A DNA stretch of 64,000 nt from positions 1 through 64,000 of the forward strand of contig NZ_RBZP01000001.1 of assembly GCF_003628505.1 (NCBI RefSeq), written 5' to 3'. The position numbers and the translations under genes were made by a program. Within the stretch, counting starts at the first letter, position 1. Every line of letters starts with the position of its first letter. The DNA is from Oceanobacillus halophilus. GTDB lineage: Bacteria; Bacillota; Bacilli; Bacillales; Amphibacillaceae. Positions 8,473 to 17,406 of the stretch are shown in pieces. The notes under the pieces are model-generated. The model saw only the letters and a program-made list of their open reading frames with translations, ran no database searches and was not told the DNA's origin.

Positions 8473-9195
8473 TTAATTGATATTGCATATTTCAATCGGG
8501 CAATATTCACACCCTATTTTGTCACGCAAATACTGCATATCTTTAATAAAGATTCTGCTTGATTTATCGATAGAAATAACATCTAATTTTCTCAGTTCGA
8601 CTAACATTCGATTGACACTTTCGCGAGTAGCAGCGCAGAATTTTGCCAATTCCTGATTTGTCATGGATAGATCTATTAAGACGCCATCTTCCTGATCAAC
8701 ACCGTAACTATTGGATAAACGGATAAGTGTTGAATATAAGGCACCTTTTTTACCGTTTAATAATAGATCTCTAATTTTTGATTGGAATTTACGCATATGG
8801 TTACTTGTCCATTTCATGAACTCAAAAGTCAATGAACTATTTTCCATTAACTTTTCTTCTAGTTGATTTTTATTGACAACAAATACTTCTCCAGGTTCCA
8901 AAACTTTGGAACTTAGCAGATATTTGGGATTGTCACTAAACAATGTCAATTCCCCAATAATATCGTTATCTCGACAAATTCTGAGTATCATTTCTTTGCC
9001 GTCTGCTGTAAGTTTGGAAATCTGTACAAGCCCCGATTTTATAATATAAATATCTTGCGCATCTGTACCTTCGTGGAAAAGATACGAGTCTATTTCCATC
9101 TTTCTAACTGTACTTATAGAATCTAAAAGAGCACGAAGTTCTGGAGAAATTTTTTCTTCATTCCGCCGTGCGTTTAATAATAAACTTGTTTGCAT
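8473..9195 (-). CDS. fnr: Anaerobic regulator Fnr (Crp/Fnr family, C-terminal Fe-S cluster)
   Basis: This 240-residue regulator has an N-terminal cyclic-nucleotide-like beta barrel (about 20-140), a dimerisation helix and a C-terminal winged helix-turn-helix with the recognition segment AATRESVNRML. The last residues carry C229-x2-C232-x4-C237, the arrangement of the C-terminal [4Fe-4S] ligands of Bacillus subtilis Fnr, which differs from the N-terminal cluster of E. coli FNR. It therefore senses oxygen and very likely activates narGHJI and related genes. It is transcribed away from mobA. The ATG follows AAAGGAG. Confidence 0.93.
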   Translation of the reverse strand: MQTSLLLNARRNEEKISPELRALLDSISTVRKMEIDSYLFHEGTDAQDIYIIKSGLVQISKLTADGKEMILRICRDNDIIGELTLFSDNPKYLLSSKVLEPGEVFVVNKNQLEEKLMENSSLTFEFMKWTSNHMRKFQSKIRDLLLNGKKGALYSTLIRLSNSYGVDQEDGVLIDLSMTNQELAKFCAATRESVNRMLVELRKLDVISIDKSSRIFIKDMQYLRDKIGCEYCPIEICNIN

Positions 9196-9282
9196 ACCAG
9201 TCAGCTCCTTTAATGCAAAACTTTATATATGTATATTTTAACATTGAAAATAGTGCAATCGACTATCTTTCAGTTACGATAT

Positions 9283-9298
9283 TGTGAAATTTGTTCAT
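9283..9298. promoter_or_regulatory. Weak Fnr-like box between fnr and mobA
   Basis: TGTGAAATTTGTTCAT has a perfect left half (TGTGA) but a poor right half. It lies in the divergent fnr-mobA region, where autoregulation or anaerobic activation would make sense. Spacing to a clear -10 box is not convincing on either strand. Confidence 0.25.
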
Positions 9299-9353
9299 AT
9301 AAAATGGTTTTAGAAAAGAAAACATTTAATAGTTAGATAAAGGAGACTTTAAG

Positions 9354-9938
9354 GTGGTAAATGATATAATGGGTATTGTTTTAGCAGGTGGGTATTCCAG
9401 AAGATTTGGCACACCAAAAGCATTTGTCAAAAGAAACGGGAAATATTTTTATCAAATTTCTATAGATGCTTTAACAAGATTAACAAATAAAATTGTCGTG
9501 ATTACCAATCCAGATTTGGAAAAATTATTCCAAATGGAAAACGGAAATTTTGCTATAATAAATGATAGAAAACAATATGAGGGAAAAGGACCACTAGCTG
9601 GTATTTTTACAGCTATGGATGCTGTTGATTCTGAATGGTATGCTGTTACTCCGGTAGATGTACCATTTATAGATGATCAGGTATTTCAAAAACTTTTAAA
9701 ACATCTAGATGGGGAAGCCCATGCTATTATACCTGTCGTTTCTGGAAAGATACAGCCTCTTATAGCTATTTATCACTATTCCGTGAAAGAAGAAATTAGA
9801 GATCAATTGGAAGGGGACAATCTTTCGGTCAAAGATATGTTGAATAAATGTAAAGTGAAGTATATTTCAATACAAGAAGAACAACCATTTTACAATATAA
9901 ATCAAGTAAGTGATTATGAAAAATGGATTGGAAAATAG
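9354..9938 (+). CDS. mobA: Molybdenum cofactor guanylyltransferase MobA
   Basis: MobA transfers GMP from GTP onto molybdopterin to form the MGD cofactor of nitrate reductase. The nucleotide-binding LAGGYSRRFG loop (10-19), the TPVDVPF metal-binding motif near residue 100 and GPLAGIFTA near residue 80 are all recognisable. The GTG at 9354 has an AAAGGAGA site 8 bases upstream. It opens a second molybdenum operon, mobA-moaB-modA-modB. Confidence 0.92.
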   Translation: MVNDIMGIVLAGGYSRRFGTPKAFVKRNGKYFYQISIDALTRLTNKIVVITNPDLEKLFQMENGNFAIINDRKQYEGKGPLAGIFTAMDAVDSEWYAVTPVDVPFIDDQVFQKLLKHLDGEAHAIIPVVSGKIQPLIAIYHYSVKEEIRDQLEGDNLSVKDMLNKCKVKYISIQEEQPFYNINQVSDYEKWIGK

Positions 9939-9968
9939 AAAGAAATTTAAATGAGGGGGGAATTCGCC

Positions 9969-10484
9969 ATGATTTCAGAACACCGCAATAATGCATCCAG
10001 AAATATTCAGTGTGCAGTTGTAACCATTAGTGATACAAGGACAAGGCAAACGGACAAAAGCGGACAAAAAATAATAAAACTATTAACAGAAGCAGATCAT
10101 TTAGTGCCGCTCTATAAAATTATACCAGATGATAGAGAACTAATCAGAATGACAGTTGAAAAAGCTATTTATAGTGATAAAATTGATGCAGTAATCTTGA
10201 ATGGCGGTACGGGAATTTCTTATCGTGATGTGACGATTGAATCGATTGAGCCGTTATTTGATAAACAAATTCCTGGTTTTGGTGAATTATTTCGTCATTT
10301 GAGTTATCAGTATGATATTGGAACAGCTAGTATTCTTTCTCGTGCGGCCTGTGGAGTTGCTAATAATTGCTTGGTTTTCTCTATTCCTGGATCAACTGGA
10401 GCTGTAACACTTGCTATGGAACGATTAATTCTTCCAGAAATAGGGCATATGGTGAAAGAAGTAAACAAAGATATACATAAATAG
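9969..10484 (+). CDS. moaB: Molybdopterin adenylyltransferase MoaB/MogA family
   Basis: The 171-residue protein belongs to the MoaB/MogA fold that adenylates molybdopterin before MoeA inserts molybdenum. The TISDTRT motif is near residue 23, and NGGTG near residue 80 forms the pterin-binding site. FSIPGSTGAV near residue 140 is the conserved C-terminal loop. A start at 9951 is possible in frame, but the GAGGGGGG site at 9953-9960 places translation at 9969. Confidence 0.9.
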   Translation: MISEHRNNASRNIQCAVVTISDTRTRQTDKSGQKIIKLLTEADHLVPLYKIIPDDRELIRMTVEKAIYSDKIDAVILNGGTGISYRDVTIESIEPLFDKQIPGFGELFRHLSYQYDIGTASILSRAACGVANNCLVFSIPGSTGAVTLAMERLILPEIGHMVKEVNKDIHK

Positions 10485-10499
10485 ATAGGATGAACCGAT

Positions 10500-11273
10500 T
10501 TGAAAAGGTTTCGATTAATTTTGCTCATTTTATTTCTTTTGACTTCTTCAGGATGTGCCTCCTCTTCTGAATCTAGTAATACAATAAAACTTACCGTATC
10601 AGCAGCTTCTAGTATGACTGAAAGTTTATTAGAGTTAAAGGATGCTTTTGAAAAAGAAAATCCATCGATAGAAATATCCTATAATTTTGGTGGGTCAGGT
10701 GCTTTGAGAAAACAGATCGAACAAGGTGCTCCAATTGATTTGTTTTTTTCCGCATCTTCGGATGATTATAATAAATTGGTTAAACATGAGATGGTTCATG
10801 TTGGAACAGCTATTTTTGAAAATAAATTAGTATTGATAAAATCAGAGCAAGCAAAATTTAATTCAATAGGTAAATTTTTGCAGCAAGATGGAATGATGGC
10901 TATTGGTACTCCTGAATCTGTCCCAGCAGGAAACTATGCTAAAGAGGCATTGGAGAACTTGGAAGCATGGGAAAAACTCAAGGATCGCGTTGTATTTACA
11001 AAAGATGTTAGTCAGGTTCTTACCTTAGTTAGTCAAGGAGCGGTGGAAGCAGGGATTGTCTATTCCAGTGATTTAATGCACTCAAATAATATATTCCTTG
11101 TGGAAGAGTTTACTAGAGAACTCCACTCATCAATTGAATATTTTGCAGCTGTTATTAAAAACAGGGAACAAAATGACGAGGTTTTTAAAGCGAGGGAAAA
11201 ATTCTACCAATTTATTTTAGAAGATACTGCCATGGAAATCTTTGAACATTACGGTTTTCAGATGGAGAAGTAG
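10500..11273 (+). CDS. modA: Molybdate-binding lipoprotein ModA
   Basis: This is the extracytoplasmic substrate-binding component of the molybdate ABC importer. A lipoprotein signal peptide ends in TSSGC (cysteine near residue 19). It is followed by the ModA signature LTVSAASSMTE and, in the middle, the loop YNFGGSGALRKQIEQGAP. Length 257 is normal. It begins with TTG at 10500 behind AGGATG, 15 bases after moaB. Confidence 0.92.
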   Translation: MKRFRLILLILFLLTSSGCASSSESSNTIKLTVSAASSMTESLLELKDAFEKENPSIEISYNFGGSGALRKQIEQGAPIDLFFSASSDDYNKLVKHEMVHVGTAIFENKLVLIKSEQAKFNSIGKFLQQDGMMAIGTPESVPAGNYAKEALENLEAWEKLKDRVVFTKDVSQVLTLVSQGAVEAGIVYSSDLMHSNNIFLVEEFTRELHSSIEYFAAVIKNREQNDEVFKAREKFYQFILEDTAMEIFEHYGFQMEK

Positions 11274-11284
11274 GTGAATTACTT

Positions 11285-11944
11285 ATGCAATGGTCCTGGC
11301 ACCCGGTTCAACTTTCTTTTTTTGTTGCTACTATAGCAACAGTGTGTACTTTTTTATTCGCCATAATGGCAGTGTACTGGATGATTCGGAAGAAGAGAAA
11401 AGGAAAAGCAATATTTGAAACGATTTTCTTTTTACCTTTAGTATTGCCGCCAACTGTCATAGGCTTCCTCTTGGTGATTATATTTGGTAGAAATAGCTGG
11501 ATTGGAAATGTAATAGAAAGTATAACAGGGAACAGTGTCTTATTTACCTCTACTGCAGCAATAATTGCAGCAATCGTCGTTGCTTTCCCCTTAATGTATC
11601 AATCGATAAAAACCGGATTTCTATCTGTTGATACGAATGTAATTGGTGCTGCAAAGGTTGACGGGGCAACTGATTGGATGGTGCTGGTAAAAATAACGAT
11701 TCCTTTGTCCGTTCGTTCGATTTTAACAGGAGTTGTACTTGGGTTCACACGTGGGTTCGGAGAGTTTGGAGCAACTTTAATGTTTGCAGGAAATATACCA
11801 GGTAAGACCCAGACCATACCAACTGCGATCTATTTAGCTATTGAAACCGGTGCTACGAATATTGCATGGTATTATGTGTTAATTAGTATTAGTTTTTCTT
11901 TTGTTCTGTTACTATTGATTAATCGTATTCGGACTGATATGTAA
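11285..11944 (+). CDS. modB: Molybdate ABC transporter permease ModB
   Basis: This 219-residue integral membrane protein has about five helices. It carries the EAA-type loop (GAAKVDGATDWMVLVKITIP near 120) that contacts the ATPase. It pairs with ModA 11 bases upstream. No modC ATPase follows; a short gap leads to a terminator and the opposing moaC. The ATPase must be encoded elsewhere or be shared with another importer. Confidence 0.92.
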   Translation: MQWSWHPVQLSFFVATIATVCTFLFAIMAVYWMIRKKRKGKAIFETIFFLPLVLPPTVIGFLLVIIFGRNSWIGNVIESITGNSVLFTSTAAIIAAIVVAFPLMYQSIKTGFLSVDTNVIGAAKVDGATDWMVLVKITIPLSVRSILTGVVLGFTRGFGEFGATLMFAGNIPGKTQTIPTAIYLAIETGATNIAWYYVLISISFSFVLLLLINRIRTDM

Positions 11945-12003
11945 ATCCGTCATTAAATTTTGATGTAAGATCTGTTTAATACGACATACCTGATATGAGT
12001 TAG

Positions 12004-12030
12004 AAAAAACCAGCGTATTTGCTGGTTCTT
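12004..12030 (-). terminator. Terminator of moaC
   Basis: AACCAGC and GCTGGTT form a 7-bp stem with a 6-nt loop. On the minus strand the hairpin is followed by a T run (12009-12004). It may also stop transcription arriving from modB. Confidence 0.75.
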
Positions 12031-12037
12031 ACTGTAT

Positions 12038-12517
12038 TTATCTTTTATAGTCACCGCTTTTGCCGCCGCTTTTTTCTAATAAATATGTTTGGCCGATAAC
12101 CATACTTTTGTCGACTGCCTTACACATATCATATACGGTTAAAGCCGCAACAGATGCTGCTGTTAAAGCTTCCATTTCCACTCCTGTGCTGCCAATGGTT
12201 TTTACCTCTGCATGAATGACTAATTCATAATTATTTTCGAGTGTACTCCATTCAAAGGAAAGATCAACTCCGCTAATAGGAATGGGGTGGCACATTGGTA
12301 TTAAAGTGGAGGTTTGTTTTGCGGCCATAATGCCTGCAACTTGTGCAACAGATAATACATCTCCTTTTTTGATTTTGTTTTCGGTAATACTATCATATAC
12401 TTGTTGATTCATCTGGATACTTGAACGGGCAATGGCTTTGCGAGCTGTTTCTTTTTTATTCGTAATATCGACCATTTTCGCTCGCCCATGCTCATTAAAA
12501 TGTGTGAAATCTGTCAA
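12038..12517 (-). CDS. moaC: Cyclic pyranopterin monophosphate synthase MoaC
   Basis: MoaC acts after MoaA to close the cyclic pyranopterin ring. The motifs [16 protein letters not shown] and the C-terminal KSGGKSGDY are present. A GTG at 12526 would add three residues. I prefer the TTG at 12517 because AGGTGA (minus strand, 12528-12523) sits 5 bases before it, and the resulting N-terminus (M-T-D-F-T-H-F-N-E) matches the usual MoaC start. It is convergent with modB, apart from the moaA operon. Confidence 0.9.
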   Translation of the reverse strand: MTDFTHFNEHGRAKMVDITNKKETARKAIARSSIQMNQQVYDSITENKIKKGDVLSVAQVAGIMAAKQTSTLIPMCHPIPISGVDLSFEWSTLENNYELVIHAEVKTIGSTGVEMEALTAASVAALTVYDMCKAVDKSMVIGQTYLLEKSGGKSGDYKR

Positions 12518-12653
12518 ATTTGTCACCTGTCTTTATAATATTCTAGTTATTACATAGTGTAGCCGAAGAAAAGATTAAATTCAATGTTGGAATAATGGGA
12601 AATCAGAATTCAGATAATTGATTGTGGGCAATATGGTAAAAGGGTGATTATTG

Positions 12654-13586
12654 GTGAAAAAGAAAAAAGAATTAGAAAATGCTCAGAAACAAAAAGTACC
12701 TCAAAAAAATAATAGGTTTTTGTTGAACGATTTAAAACTACTTGTTAAATCCGGAGTGTTAATAGCAAACGTCTTGCCAGTATTAGCAGGTATCGTTTTA
12801 GCACTTCATTTTGAAGATGCATCTATTCAAAATCACTGGATTAATATGATATTGGTATTGTTGGGATCTACACTGGCTATGGCAGGTGCATTAGTTATAA
12901 ATAATTGGTTTGATGTAGATATTGATTCGATTATGAATCGAACCAAAAAACGTCCTACGGTGACAGGGCACTTCACACTAAAACAAGTGTTAAAAATTGG
13001 TATAGGCTTATCAATAGTGGGATTTGGCTTATTATTGTTAGTAAATTGGGAGACAACACTTTATACATTTATAGGCTGGTTTACATACGTGTTTTTGTAT
13101 ACGATATGGTCTAAGCGAAGATATACACTGAATACGATAATAGGAAGTGTCTCTGGAGCTGTAACTCCACTTATTGGTTGGGCAACAATTGGTACTGCAG
13201 TTCATATTGTGCCATTAACTTTATTTCTCTTTCTATTTATATGGCAAATTCCACATACTTTTGCCATAGCGATGAAAAAATGTGAAGAATATCGAGCAGC
13301 TGGTGTTCCGATGTTACCAGTGGTTTATGGATTCAATATGACAAAAAGGCAGATGGCCATTTATATTTCGTGCCTGTTACCACTCCCATTTTTACTATCA
13401 TCTTTAGGAATAACGTTTCTTGTAACAGCTACTATACTAAATATTGGTTGGATTATTTTAGTTTTTGCTGGATTTAAAACAAAAGATGATTTGAAATGGG
13501 CACATTGGAATTTTTTATACTCTGTTAATTATTTAACCATCATTTTCTTATTGGCAATGATTACATCATTACCGTTTTTAAATTAG
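12654..13586 (+). CDS. ctaB: Protoheme IX farnesyltransferase (heme O synthase)
   Basis: CtaB adds a farnesyl group to heme B to give heme O, the precursor of heme A used in aa3-type oxidases such as the qoxABCD enzyme encoded 7 kb away. The UbiA-family motif NNWFDVDIDSIMNRT (near residue 87) carries the Asp pair that binds Mg-prenyl diphosphate. A second conserved region, YRAAGVPMLP, is near 218. About nine membrane helices fill the rest. A TTG at 12651 is in frame, but AGGGTGA fits the GTG at 12654 better. No ctaA (heme A synthase) is in the window. Confidence 0.92.
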   Translation: MKKKKELENAQKQKVPQKNNRFLLNDLKLLVKSGVLIANVLPVLAGIVLALHFEDASIQNHWINMILVLLGSTLAMAGALVINNWFDVDIDSIMNRTKKRPTVTGHFTLKQVLKIGIGLSIVGFGLLLLVNWETTLYTFIGWFTYVFLYTIWSKRRYTLNTIIGSVSGAVTPLIGWATIGTAVHIVPLTLFLFLFIWQIPHTFAIAMKKCEEYRAAGVPMLPVVYGFNMTKRQMAIYISCLLPLPFLLSSLGITFLVTATILNIGWIILVFAGFKTKDDLKWAHWNFLYSVNYLTIIFLLAMITSLPFLN

Positions 13587-13712
13587 GGTATTTTTTATAG
13601 AATACGGTAAGTTGCTACCGTGATTTCCATTCCAGGCAGTAGCGCAACTTAATTCACGGCTTCATCCTTTTTGAAAAAAGCAACAAAACCAACTAAAATA
13701 GCCTAAATAAAT

Positions 13713-13757
13713 AAGCAAAGACCGCTTTTGTTTCATAAAGTGGTCTTTGCTTTATAC
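13713..13757 (+). terminator. Terminator downstream of ctaB
   Basis: GCAAAGACCGCTTT and AAAGTGGTCTTTGC form a long stem (13714-13750) with a short loop, followed by TTTAT. The 130 bases between ctaB and this hairpin hold another imperfect stem (ACGGTAAGTTGC ... GCGCAACTTAATTC) and no gene. Confidence 0.75.
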
Positions 13758-13852
13758 TTCTTGGGTAAAAAGATTCTAAATTATTATTTTTGTTGGCACA
13801 TAGATTGCTAAATATATGACAGTCTAGAAATTACTTCCTAATCAAGTTTGAT

Positions 13853-13999
13853 TTAAAACCACGCTGCTCCTACAATGATTAATAAGATAAATAATACAAC
13901 GATTAACGCAAAACCGCTGCCTGCGCCATAGCCACCGCCATAGCCGCCACCGTAGCCATATCCACCGTAGCCGTATCCTCCGCAGTTACCGAAGCCCAT
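13853..13999 (-). CDS. YjcZ-family small glycine-rich spore-type peptide
   Basis: This is a 48-residue peptide: a Gly/Tyr-rich half with repeated [10 protein letters not shown]-like units, then a hydrophobic helix [15 protein letters not shown]. That layout is typical of the YjcZ/YczM sporulation peptide family of Bacillaceae. It begins ATG-GGC with a strong AAGGAGGAATT site upstream. A second, shorter paralogue lies next to it and a third at 54 kb. The role in the spore is not known in detail. Confidence 0.85.
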   Translation of the reverse strand: MGFGNCGGYGYGGYGYGGGYGGGYGAGSGFALIVVLFILLIIVGAAWF

Positions 14000-14049
14000 A
14001 ATTTAATTCCTCCTTATAATTTTTAATTCATATTTTAATCATATAGTAG

Positions 14050-14151
14050 TTAGTAGCCAACGTATGCAGACCCTACTATGATTAATAAGATAAATAACAC
14101 TACAAGCAAAGCAAAGCCGCTACCGAAGCCAGCTCCATAATTTTCACTCAT
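14050..14151 (-). CDS. Second YjcZ-family peptide
   Basis: This 33-residue peptide consists of a short N-terminus (MSENYGAGFGSG) and the same hydrophobic helix ([15 protein letters not shown]) as its neighbour, ending in SAYVGY. The GGAGGTGAT site is 8 bases before the ATG. A CATATAGTA sequence on the minus strand (14192-14184) resembles a sigma-K -10 element (CATANNNTA), consistent with mother-cell expression late in sporulation. Confidence 0.8.
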   Translation of the reverse strand: MSENYGAGFGSGFALLVVLFILLIIVGSAYVGY

Positions 14152-14269
14152 CTAAACATCACCTCCAAAGTGATTTACACAATTACTATATGTGTAGAAA
14201 GGTATGTTGATATAGGTATTTCCCCAGAATTGCCACATTTGGGCGGTTGTTGCTTTTGTAAGACCTTTA

Positions 14270-15049
14270 TTATTGTGGCGGAATTCTTTCAGATGGAATA
14301 CAGAGAAGTTCTTCCATGGAAATCTTGTTCTCTTCTACGTAGTTTACAACTAAATAATATCCAACAGCATATCCTAACATTCTTGGATAAAAACGTAACC
14401 CATATAGTAGTTCATTATGTTTTCTATTGGTAATGATTAGATGTTTATTTGGAGAAATTATCTTCTCCCAAAATTTTCTAAGGTTATCAGAGGAATAATA
14501 AGCTGTCCAAGAAGCAAGATAACTCTTTCCGAATCTTTCTCGTACCGCGTTTTCGGCTAATCCTTCCAGGATGATGGTATCCAGTAATGTATATTTTCTT
14601 TCTTTCTTTGGATAATGTAGAAGTCTACAAACATGATTATATTCGTGTGTAAATAAAGCTTTAATTTCATTTATAGAATTATCATCTGAGATAAATAGAA
14701 AGAGTTTATCATGAAAAGCTAGGCCAGATTTCCCATTGAATTCGTTTATTAATTTTCGGTTCGTATAGTCAGATGGAAGTATAAAAATAGGGATATCTGG
14801 TCCGTTCCATTTGTTCATAAGGTACAGATGCTCCTGTTTAACGATTTTATATATATTGGTCTTGGAAAGATTTTCGATAAATTCATCTCCATTTTTCAAT
14901 CGATGTCGATACATCCCGTTTCTAGAAAGATGCTGAAAGATGTCATACTCAGTGACATCCTGGAAATACCTTTCTAATTTTGTACATAATTTTAAAGGAT
15001 CGAGGTACATTTCCTGTTTTAACCACTTGTCTGTTCTTATAACACTCAT
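14270..15049 (-). CDS. DUF2268 (YjaZ-type) putative zinc metalloprotease
   Basis: The 259-residue protein is soluble with no signal peptide. It has a zinc-protease HExxH motif (HEYNH at 135-139) and a downstream EGLAE around 164 that could supply the third ligand. These are the marks of the DUF2268 predicted Zn-dependent proteases such as B. subtilis YjaZ. Its substrate is unknown. It sits beside spore-type genes and starts at an ATG behind GGGAGGC. Confidence 0.8.
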   Translation of the reverse strand: MSVIRTDKWLKQEMYLDPLKLCTKLERYFQDVTEYDIFQHLSRNGMYRHRLKNGDEFIENLSKTNIYKIVKQEHLYLMNKWNGPDIPIFILPSDYTNRKLINEFNGKSGLAFHDKLFLFISDDNSINEIKALFTHEYNHVCRLLHYPKKERKYTLLDTIILEGLAENAVRERFGKSYLASWTAYYSSDNLRKFWEKIISPNKHLIITNRKHNELLYGLRFYPRMLGYAVGYYLVVNYVEENKISMEELLCIPSERIPPQ

Positions 15050-15258
15050 TTATAAGCCTCCCAGATATGAAGAATCTTTTCTAAATGATTATTTCTCTTT
15101 TATTACATTATGAATGATATCTCTAGATGTTTCAGACGATTTGTAGGTCTATCAACTGTAAGATAATTGTCTATTATTCGTTATGTACAACTATAGTAGG
15201 CCTTCTAATCAATATAGGTAAATCGGGCATTTGTATAGTGCAGCGTCCCTATATGATG

Positions 15259-15268
15259 CATATATATA
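15259..15268 (+). promoter_or_regulatory. Possible sigma-K -10 element upstream of the first CotB-like gene
   Basis: CATATATATA fits the CATANNNTA consensus of the mother-cell sigma factor and lies about 50 bases upstream of the first coat-like gene. The -35 region is not clear. The rest of the 265-base gap 15050-15314 shows nothing else recognisable. Confidence 0.3.
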
Positions 15269-15314
15269 CATGGAATACGCACAGAATCTTTTAGAAAAGG
15301 AGACGAATAGAACG

Positions 15315-15749
15315 ATGGAAAAAACGAAAACATTTAAAGCCTTAAAAGGCAAAGTAGTTCAGATCAATCGGGGCGGTTCAGAGTCAAAAATTGGTAAGTT
15401 AATTGCTGTGAAGGATGACTATGTTGCATTATTAACTAAGGATGATGGTGTCATATATTATCAAACGAAGCATATAAAAAGTGTCACAGAAAATGTTAAA
15501 CATCATTATGACTTAGAAGTTAAGGAACTTAATAAAAAAGACCATTTACCAGATGATTTTATAAAACTTCTGATTTCATGTAAATATGATTGGCTGCAAA
15601 TAAATCGTGGAGGAAAAGAAAAAGTAGATGGCATTGTTAATGAAGTGAAAGATCATGTGCTGACTATAGTGGATAATAAAGAAGTTATTCGTGTATTTAT
15701 AGACAAGATAAAAAATGTTTCAATAGGGGAAAAACCGAAGAAACATTAA
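15315..15749 (+). CDS. CotB-like spore coat protein (1 of 3)
   Basis: The 144-residue protein is made of two related modules. Each starts with an INRGG segment (QINRGGSESKIGKL near 17 and QINRGGKEKVDGIV near 95) and continues with an Sm-like beta pattern (...YVALLTKDDGVIYY...HIKSV). The same double module, with RGGPESKKGKL, forms the N-terminal part of B. subtilis CotB. An in-frame upstream extension to 15231 lacks a ribosome binding site. The AAAAGGAGA at 15294-15302 supports the ATG at 15315, although spacing is long. First of three consecutive family members. Confidence 0.75.
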   Translation: MEKTKTFKALKGKVVQINRGGSESKIGKLIAVKDDYVALLTKDDGVIYYQTKHIKSVTENVKHHYDLEVKELNKKDHLPDDFIKLLISCKYDWLQINRGGKEKVDGIVNEVKDHVLTIVDNKEVIRVFIDKIKNVSIGEKPKKH

Positions 15750-15790
15750 ATGTCAATATCTTTATATAGAATCTAAAGGAGGTAAATACC

Positions 15791-16495
15791 TTGGAAAATC
15801 ACAAAAGTGAACTTAATAATTTTAAAGGTCACAAGGTGAAGGTAACTTATCCTGATGTTCATTTTCATACAATGAAAGGTTTGTTACTAGAAATAAATGA
15901 TGACCACATTGTGCTAAAACATGATGAGGATGATGTTGTTCATTATATTAAGCTAGATAAAATTCGAGGTATATCAAAGAACACAAAAGATGTTGTTCCA
16001 GAGATGAAGAAAAAAATTCCTTTTACAAATTGTTCAACATTTCCAGATTTATTAAGAGCATATGAGAATAGTTGGGTGAAGTTAACAAGAGAAGGTGTTA
16101 AAACGATACAGGGGTTTATTAGTAAAGTACAAAATTCTCATATTATATTTATTGTAAAAGATGAGATATCTATCATTCCATTACAACAAATTGCTTATCT
16201 TTCCAGTAAGGAAGTTATGCATACGACGAAAAAAGAAAAAGAAGAATGTAAGAATCACAGATCATCTGAAGATAAACATGTACACAAACCAAAAAAAGAA
16301 GACAAGGGTGATGCTAAAGAAGAGAAACAAAAACAACCTAAGAAGAAGGACCCATCTTTTATTATCCCATTTAAGGAGATCCCTAAACTTATTCAAAAAG
16401 AAAACAAACGTAACCACTCTGAACCAAATTCTGGTGGAAGAAAAAAGGTTGTTTACCGATCCACTTCTAACAGAAAAAAGAAACGGGTACGATAA
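15791..16495 (+). CDS. CotB-like spore coat protein with basic C-terminal tail (2 of 3)
   Basis: The 234-residue product has the two CotB-type modules (about 8-60 and 80-135). They are followed by a low-complexity Lys/Glu-rich linker and a strongly basic Ser/Lys/Arg-rich C-terminus ending KKKRVR. In B. subtilis CotB the equivalent Ser/Lys/Arg tail is phosphorylated by CotH, so the same may happen here (inference). It starts with TTG at 15791, preceded by AAAGGAGGT at good distance, 41 bases after the first coat gene. Confidence 0.75.
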   Translation: MENHKSELNNFKGHKVKVTYPDVHFHTMKGLLLEINDDHIVLKHDEDDVVHYIKLDKIRGISKNTKDVVPEMKKKIPFTNCSTFPDLLRAYENSWVKLTREGVKTIQGFISKVQNSHIIFIVKDEISIIPLQQIAYLSSKEVMHTTKKEKEECKNHRSSEDKHVHKPKKEDKGDAKEEKQKQPKKKDPSFIIPFKEIPKLIQKENKRNHSEPNSGGRKKVVYRSTSNRKKKRVR

Positions 16496-16506
16496 TTTAA
16501 TTTTCT

Positions 16507-16548
16507 TAAGATAAAGGGGGATATAGGATGCCCCCATTTTATCTTAAT
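16507..16548 (+). terminator. Hairpin between coat genes 2 and 3
   Basis: TAAGATAAAGGGGG pairs with CCCCCATTTTATCTTA across a 9-nt loop. There is no T tail beyond the stem, so it may be a partial terminator or mRNA stabiliser. Confidence 0.55.
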
Positions 16549-16633
16549 GAAATGGATGACAATAAATAAGGAAACTTATCTCTATAATCCCACTAATAAT
16601 ATTTGGAATTTTACTAAGGGAGGGATGGCATTA

Positions 16634-17287
16634 ATGGATCTTTTTGAAAAGTATTTACAACAACAAATAGAAGTAATAGTCTCAGGCACAAAACGTCACT
16701 CAGGAATTCTTCTTGCGCAAGGAACAGATACAATTGTTATTTACAATGGAGAGGATTATGTCTATATATCAAATTCACACATTCAAAAGCTAAAGAAAAG
16801 TGAAAGAAAAAAAATTCAAATGACTAGTGAAGATGAAATTGAATGGAACAATTTATCTATCCGAAAAATTCTCACCTCTTATAAAGGAGTATTTACGGAA
16901 ATCTCTGTCACTGATACAGAAACCATACATGGATATGTTACAAGTGTTCTAAATGATTATTTTGTTTTTTATTCTCCAGTATATAAAACGATGTTCATTC
17001 CCCTAAAAAATATAAAATGGTTAATTCCTTACCGCAGCCACCAAACCCCATATGCTTTAGGCAATGAAAGATTTCCAGTAAAACCATCCAATATAACGGT
17101 AGCTAGAACATTCGATATACAATTAGAAAAGCTCATTGGACAAATCATTATACTTGATCTTGGCTTGGCAACCGATAAAATTGGACAATTGAAGAAAATC
17201 ACAGATAATTATTTGGAGCTAGCAACAGCAAGAGAAGACTCCGTATATATAAATCTACTTCATGTAAAATCCGTTCATTTTCAATAA
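16634..17287 (+). CDS. CotB-like spore coat protein (3 of 3)
   Basis: The 217-residue product is a diverged member of the same family. It has a first module (IEVIVSGTKRHSGILLAQG...VYISNSHIQKL), a central module around 75-140 and a third, partial module at the C-terminus (KIGQLKKITDNYLELATARED). That makes three Sm-like units rather than two. The AAGGGAGGG site (16616-16624) fits the ATG at 16634 best. Earlier in-frame starts at 16547 and 16625 are less well placed. Confidence 0.7.
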   Translation: MDLFEKYLQQQIEVIVSGTKRHSGILLAQGTDTIVIYNGEDYVYISNSHIQKLKKSERKKIQMTSEDEIEWNNLSIRKILTSYKGVFTEISVTDTETIHGYVTSVLNDYFVFYSPVYKTMFIPLKNIKWLIPYRSHQTPYALGNERFPVKPSNITVARTFDIQLEKLIGQIIILDLGLATDKIGQLKKITDNYLELATAREDSVYINLLHVKSVHFQ

Positions 17288-17345
17288 GAAAACTTCATTT
17301 GGTTATAAAACTGGGTGGCTGTAATAACCAATTAGTTTAATTAAG

Positions 17346-17354
17346 CATAAAATA
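17346..17354 (+). promoter_or_regulatory. Possible sigma-K -10 element upstream of the DUF1360 gene
   Basis: CATAAAATA matches CATANNNTA and lies 53 bases before the ATG at 17407. DUF1360 proteins are sporulation-associated in Bacillus, so mother-cell control is plausible. The -35 is uncertain. Confidence 0.35.
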
Positions 17355-17406
17355 GTGTACGTGATTTTTATAATCCGTACCCCCAGGGAAGTGAAGTGAT
17401 TGAAAA

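Noticed and set aside
8298-8480. 60-codon frame on the plus strand after mobB
   Set aside because: Lies wholly in repeat sequence, has no ribosome binding site and no sensible protein composition.
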